6,491 nucleotides of DNA from an uncultured Oscillospiraceae bacterium (lineage in GTDB: Bacteria; Bacillota; Clostridia; Oscillospirales; Acutalibacteraceae). This document shows, piece by piece, positions 1 through 4,300 of the stretch. Position numbers and translations under genes: made by a program. The notes beneath the pieces are model-generated. The model was not told the DNA's origin. It ran no database searches and was given only the letters and a program-made list of their open reading frames with translations. The stretch spans positions 1-6,491 of the forward strand of contig URRK01000096.1 of the NCBI GenBank assembly GCA_900550315.1. Direction: 5' to 3'. Each line of letters opens with the position of its first letter. Position 1 is the stretch's first letter.

Positions 1-1
1 A

Positions 2-1072
2 AACGGTAATACCGTTTCGGCTGCGGATGGTGTTTTAAAGGTTACGCGTAGTACGGCTGGAAATACCTGGTTTACTCTCACCCCAACAACTACTGAGTAC
101 GCTTTAAAAGAAGGTAATACCTACACGGTATCCTTTGATGTTTTGTTCGATTCTGATTATATTGCCGGGGCAATCGGAAGTAAAAACACTTTGTACATTA
201 ATGAAAATCAAAATTCTGAAAATGCTGCCGACTTTTATATTGGTAAGAAAAGTGATTGGCAATCAGTTTCTTACAATTTTAAAGCGCTTGCCGGCTATTT
301 AAGAGTGTATACTTGGGGTTCTGTTGCAAATAGCACCATTCAATTTAAAAACCTTAAAATTACTCCCGTTACCGTGCAAACCGATTTAGAAAAAGCGGTT
401 GCGGCCGAGTTAGAGTACCAAGGTTCCTCTCTGCGCCCGGAGGACGCCGAGAAAAAAGCCAACCCGATTCCCGGCAATAACGGCGAGGCAGCCATTCGCT
501 TTAAATCAAAAATTTCTAACAAACTGCTCAACGAGGGCATTACGGTTAGCAAGGTACATTACAGCGTAGTGGAGTACGGCCACACCTACTTCCGTGAGGA
601 CTTAATGGGCGGTAACACGGTGCTGGATATTGGCACCACCTACACCAATGGCAAAGCGGCCAAAAACGCCGTAGCCTACCGTAAAGAAAACGGCGCCGTT
701 ACCACCGATATTTGGTTTAGCAAAGATGAAACAAATGTTACTTACACCGCCGCGCTTTACAACTTTACCGAGCAAAGCTACACCTTAACTTATGTAGCCC
801 GGCCGTATGTGAAACTGGTAGCCGACAATTCTACCGAGGAAATTACCGTGTACGGCGCCAATACGCAGTTTGCCGCGTTTAACGATGTGGCCGACCGTGC
901 GTTTTACGCCCACCCGGGTGATGTGTACAACCGTGCCGCAGCCTATACTGATGTAAACGGCGATAGTTGGTCTGAAAGCTACGAAATTCGCAGCGCGCTG
1001 TACAACACCGTGCTTTCTAAGCTTTCCGGCCAAGGCTTTAACTACCTTGCTCCTGCAGTGGCAGCCAAATAA
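2..1072 (+). CDS. C-terminal part of a secreted carbohydrate-binding-like surface protein (5' truncated by window edge)
   Basis: The frame is open from the first bases of the window to TAA at 1070-1072, giving 356 visible codons, and the real start lies upstream. A TTG at 143 is not a credible start, because the 47 in-frame codons before it belong to the same domain. Visible residues 1-123 (to about position 370) look like a carbohydrate-binding jelly-roll (CBM4/9/22-like): they contain GNTWFTLTP, a YTVSFDV strand, DWQSVSYNF, and end in FKNLKI, the usual closing strand. It aligns by eye with the second jelly-roll of the downstream large protein. Residues about 129-345 form a second all-beta domain (SSLRPEDA, AIRFKSKISNKLL, VEYGHTYF, SYTLTYVARPYVKL) resembling a domain I have seen repeatedly in large clostridial extracellular proteins but cannot name. 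No dockerin, LPXTG motif or membrane anchor is visible. No catalytic domain is visible; one may lie off the left edge. GC content changes sharply at the domain junction. The domain calls are family resemblance, not a search result. Confidence 0.85.
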   Translation, partial: NGNTVSAADGVLKVTRSTAGNTWFTLTPTTTEYALKEGNTYTVSFDVLFDSDYIAGAIGSKNTLYINENQNSENAADFYIGKKSDWQSVSYNFKALAGYLRVYTWGSVANSTIQFKNLKITPVTVQTDLEKAVAAELEYQGSSLRPEDAEKKANPIPGNNGEAAIRFKSKISNKLLNEGITVSKVHYSVVEYGHTYFREDLMGGNTVLDIGTTYTNGKAAKNAVAYRKENGAVTTDIWFSKDETNVTYTAALYNFTEQSYTLTYVARPYVKLVADNSTEEITVYGANTQFAAFNDVADRAFYAHPGDVYNRAAAYTDVNGDSWSESYEIRSALYNTVLSKLSGQGFNYLAPAVAAK

Positions 1073-1090
1073 GAAAGGTGCGTGTAATTA
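1071..1090 (+). promoter_or_regulatory. Ribosome binding site of the 35-codon ORF
   Basis: GAAAGGTG at 1073-1080 lies 10 nt before the ATG at 1091. It is a partial match to AAGGAGG and immediately follows the stop of the upstream gene. It is the main evidence, besides the coherent peptide, that the small ORF is translated. The sequence ATTAATGAAAAAG around this start also occurs at the start of the large gene downstream. Confidence 0.55.
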
Positions 1091-1198
1091 ATGAAAAAGT
1101 ACGAAAAACCGGAATTAGATGTAAAAGCATACCAGTGCACCAATCAATTAGACGCCAGCGGTGTAAACGGCGATGTTGAAGTTACCGACGATTTTTAA
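1091..1198 (+). CDS. Small 35-residue peptide of unknown function (MKKYEKPELDV-type)
   Basis: ATG at 1091 to TAA at 1196-1198 encodes 35 residues, too short for most length cut-offs. The peptide begins MKKYEKPELDVKAY, has a single Cys at residue 16, and ends in an acidic stretch (GDVEVTDDF). There is no hydrophobic segment, so neither a classical signal peptide nor a membrane helix is present, and no double-glycine leader site is visible. From general familiarity, short peptides starting MKKYEKP or MKKYxxP followed by an acidic/hydrophobic alternation recur in gut Firmicutes genomes, often unannotated; I cannot attach a named family or function. It sits 18 nt behind the truncated surface-protein gene and 95 nt before the large esterase gene, all co-directional, so co-transcription with the upstream gene is likely. 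It could be a small secreted or modified peptide, a regulator, or a remnant of a larger gene. Coding status is moderately supported, function is unknown. Confidence 0.6.
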   Translation: MKKYEKPELDVKAYQCTNQLDASGVNGDVEVTDDF

Positions 1199-1209
1199 GC
1201 ATTAGGCAA

Positions 1210-1242
1210 AATTGCGGCAGGTTTTTTTCGCCTGCCGTAATT
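1210..1242 (+). terminator. Perfect 12-bp hairpin between the small ORF and the large gene; possible terminator or processing site
   Basis: Positions 1210-1221 pair with 1231-1242 over 12 bp (one G-U wobble at 1214/1238), with a 9-nt loop containing seven T. The core CGGCAGG/CCTGCCG is strong. No T-tract follows the stem on the + strand, so it does not meet the usual definition of an intrinsic terminator; on the - strand only a weak T-run follows. It lies 11 nt after the small ORF's stop, a normal place for a terminator or an mRNA-stabilising or processing hairpin. The structure is well supported, the terminator role is not. Confidence 0.45.
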
Positions 1243-1255
1243 GCGCTTTACGCAA
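1241..1255 (+). other. Small inverted repeat overlapping the main hairpin
   Basis: TTGCG at 1241-1245 and CGCAA at 1251-1255 form a 5-bp stem with a 5-nt loop. It shares two bases with the 3' arm of the larger hairpin, so the two structures compete slightly. The same CGCAA could instead pair with TTGCG at 1212-1216. Short enough to be chance. Confidence 0.3.
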
Positions 1256-1280
1256 AACCCAATAGTTGCAATTTGGGGTA

Positions 1281-1293
1281 AAGGAGAATATTA
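1281..1293 (+). promoter_or_regulatory. Ribosome binding site of the large esterase gene
   Basis: AAGGAGA at 1281-1287 ends six bases before the ATG at 1294 (seven bases from the end of GGAG). It is a strong Shine-Dalgarno sequence and fixes the start immediately before a good signal peptide. Confidence 0.85.
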
Positions 1294-1365
1294 ATGAAAA
1301 AGGTTCTTTCAGTTTGTTTAAGTCTGCTGTTGGGGCTCACCGCACTGGTAGTGCCAAGCGCGGCC
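1294..1365 (+). other. Signal peptide of the large esterase (residues 1-24)
   Basis: MKK, then a hydrophobic core (LSVCLSLLLGLTALVV), then PSAA before EGAA. The most likely cleavage is after Ala24 (Ser22-Ala23-Ala24), a type I signal peptidase site. Cys8 lies inside the core and is not preceded by a lipobox, so lipoprotein processing is unlikely. Confidence 0.85.
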
Positions 1366-4300
1366 GAGGGCGCCGCGGTGTTAACCCAAGGCTTTGAGCA
1401 GGATTACGAAATGCAAATTAACAGCAAATGGTCAATTTATACCGCCGCCAACGAGGCCGATGAAAATGTTCACGGCGGCAGTCGATCCCTGCATTACGAG
1501 GGGCAGGGCAACAATACCCATGTTGCCAATTTGGCCGACGACAGCTTTTTGCTAACCGTTGGCAAATATTACACGGTTTCCCTTTGGGTTAAAGTAATTA
1601 AACCGGCCGAGCTGCCGGAAAGCAGCAAGCAAACCCCAATACAGCTTTGCGAGGGGGTAAACCGCAATCCTTGGGGTCAAAAAGTGCAGCACAATATGCT
1701 TGCTGTTTGGGGTGGAATAAATGGGTTTAACGAGTGGCAGCAAATTTCCTGCACCTTTAAAGCACAGTACGCCTATTTAAGCTTTTGGACCTACGGCCCG
1801 TACGAATATTTTGTAGACGACATTACGGCCACCGAGCGGCAGGAGGTAACCGTAACCTTTAACGCTAACGGCGGCACCGCCGTTTCGGCAATAACCGGCG
1901 TTGAGGGCACCGAAATGACCATGCCGGCCAACCCCACCAAAGAGGGCTGCGTTTTTGCCGGCTGGTATTGGGACGCAGACTTAACGCAGCCGGTTACCGA
2001 AAAGGTTTTTCCGGCCCAAAATGCGGTGCTGTACGCCAAGTGGAACGACGGCGCTTTGTATTACGATTATGAAAACAAATTGGCAGAGTTTGCAATCTCC
2101 GGCGCCGAGCTGGAGGTAACAAACGAAAAATACAACTCCGGAAGCCACGCTTTAAAGGGTACGGTTACCGGCGGAAATATTTGGATGGGGCTAACGCCAA
2201 AAGGCGATACGGTTTACGACTTAACCCCCGGCAAGCGCTACCAGGTAAGCTTTGAGTTGTTTATTGAAACCGGATTAAACGGCGTTTTGGGTGCGGTTAC
2301 AACCGGGAATAACGGCCTTTGGCAGTTGGATAATAACAAAATTCCTGCGCCGTATTCCTGCGGTATTTCGGCCGCCGGAAAAGCCGAGTGGCAAACCGTT
2401 ACTGGTGAATTTACAGTGAAAGAAAATTGCAGGCTGCTGCACCTTTACACCTGGCTGCCTGTTGGAACGGTATTTTACTTAGATAACCTAAAAATAAAAG
2501 AGGTACAGGCCAAGGTGCAGTTAACGGTAGAATATAAAGATGAAACCGTACGCCTGACGGATTTAGAAGGCAATGATTTAAACGCTGAGGTAACGGTACA
2601 GCAAAGCCTGCAGTTTAAAGCGCTTTGCGCCAACGGGGTAACCCCGGTTGTTAAGGCTGGCAGTGCAACCCTAACGGCAGATGAGAACGGCGTTTACAGC
2701 TACGAGGTTGGCGAGAGCAACTTTACCCTAACTGTTTCGGGCAGCGGCATGACGGCCGCGCAAAACCACGCGGTAGGCGTTGGTCTGAACGGCGAGGACC
2801 TTACCACCTACAACGCCGAGGTGTTTAGCGCGCCCCTTTGGCAGGGCAGCACCAGCTACCAGGAAGCCGCCATGTTCTTTAACACCATTGACGGCCAGCA
2901 GTGCTTTGAAAAATCGCTGGCCTACCCTATTGACGATGTTGTTTCGGTTCGCAGCGCAAACTTAAAAACCTACTACATTAAAGGGGTAGATTATAAAATA
3001 GAAAACGGCAAGCTGATTTGGCTGGAAAACGGCAAAATGCCCATTTACCAAAGCGCTTTAGCCGTGCCGCGTAACGCCGATGACGCTTACAACGACCCCA
3101 CTTTAGCCGATCACGGCAACGTAAAGCAGGCCGATTGGTATTATATTGACAACGAAAAAGGGCTGTATTTAATGTGGGACGGTTACCATGAAAACAGCAC
3201 GGTTTATGTAACCTACACCCACAGCAAAACCTGGGCCGATTTAGGGCAGCAGGGTTACACGCCAACAGTGCCCGAGGCACAGGGCAACAAGCTTGGCAGC
3301 CTTTACAGTAAGCTTGCCGGCGGCGGCAATATTAATGTGCTGGTTTACGGTGATTCTACTGCAACCGGAGCGGCCTCCAGCGGCGCGCAAATGAATTACG
3401 ATTTGTTTGACCGCGATGGTAAAGTTCAACCCCGCAGTGCCGGCACCCGCATAAACGCCCCAACCTTTTTTGAGCAGGCAACGGCCAAAATGGTTCAGGA
3501 ATACGGCATTGGCAACCCCGTTACCTATTACAACATTGCGCTGGGCGGAACCGGCTCCGGCTGGGGAAAAACCGAACTGCAAAACCGTGTGGATTTAATG
3601 AATGCCTACTACGGCAAAACGGTTGTGCCGGATGTAATTTATGTAAAATACACCGCAAACGACGAAGGCGCGGGCACCAACGAAGAAACCCTGGCAGCCT
3701 ACAAAGCTAACATGAGCGGTATTGTAAGCCAGTTTAAAAAGCTGTACCCCAATGCGTCTATTGTGCTGGTTTCCGGAAAGGTTAACAACAAAAAATCTGC
3801 TGTGTACAGCAACTTAGAGTATTTACTGCAAATGGAAAACGCGTTGGTCGAAATTGCCGCCGAAAATGCGGACTGCATTGTGGCGCGCGGCAGCTCGCAG
3901 TTTGTGCAGTTGGTAAAGTCTAAGGATGTGGAAGATTACCTTTCCAACAATATTAACCACGCAAACGATTTTTGGGCCAAAACAATGGGTCAGGTTATTG
4001 CCGCCAGTATGTCTAAAACCGTGCAGCCGGGCGATGTAAACGGCGACGACGCGGCAGATTTAAAGGATGTACTGCTGCTAACCCGCTATGCCCTTGGCAG
4101 CGAGGTTGAGCTAAACGCCCGCATGGCCGATGTAAATAGCGACGGCAGTATAGATTTAAAAGACGCCGTTTATTTGGCGCAGCACCTGGCCGGCTGGAAA
4201 GACCGGCCGCTGCACACCGTTACCGGCACCTTTACGGCGGTAGCCGAGCAGGGCACCAACGCCGGATATGTAAAAGCGGCGGGCAGCGCCTTTACGGCAG

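Noticed and set aside
950..985. Dockerin or EF-hand in the truncated protein (DVNGDSWSESYE)
   Set aside because: Only one loop-like stretch exists, without the dockerin helix or a second repeat; probably a surface loop.
340..1033. Minus-strand ORFs of 70 and 82 codons opposite the first gene
   Set aside because: They lie opposite a clear coding frame, have no recognisable domains and no credible ribosome binding sites.
143..1072. TTG at 143 as the start of the first gene
   Set aside because: The same frame is open to the left edge and the 47 preceding codons continue the jelly-roll domain; there is no ribosome binding site or signal peptide at 143.
1241..1268. Possible sigma-A promoter (TTGCGC at 1241, TAGTTG at 1263)
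   Set aside because: The -10 element matches TATAAT poorly, and the -35 lies within hairpin sequence; not strong enough to call.
1303..1317. Lipoprotein signal (Cys8 in the signal peptide)
   Set aside because: Cys8 sits within the hydrophobic core after L-S-V, lacking Gly/Ala/Ser at -1, and a good type I cleavage site follows.
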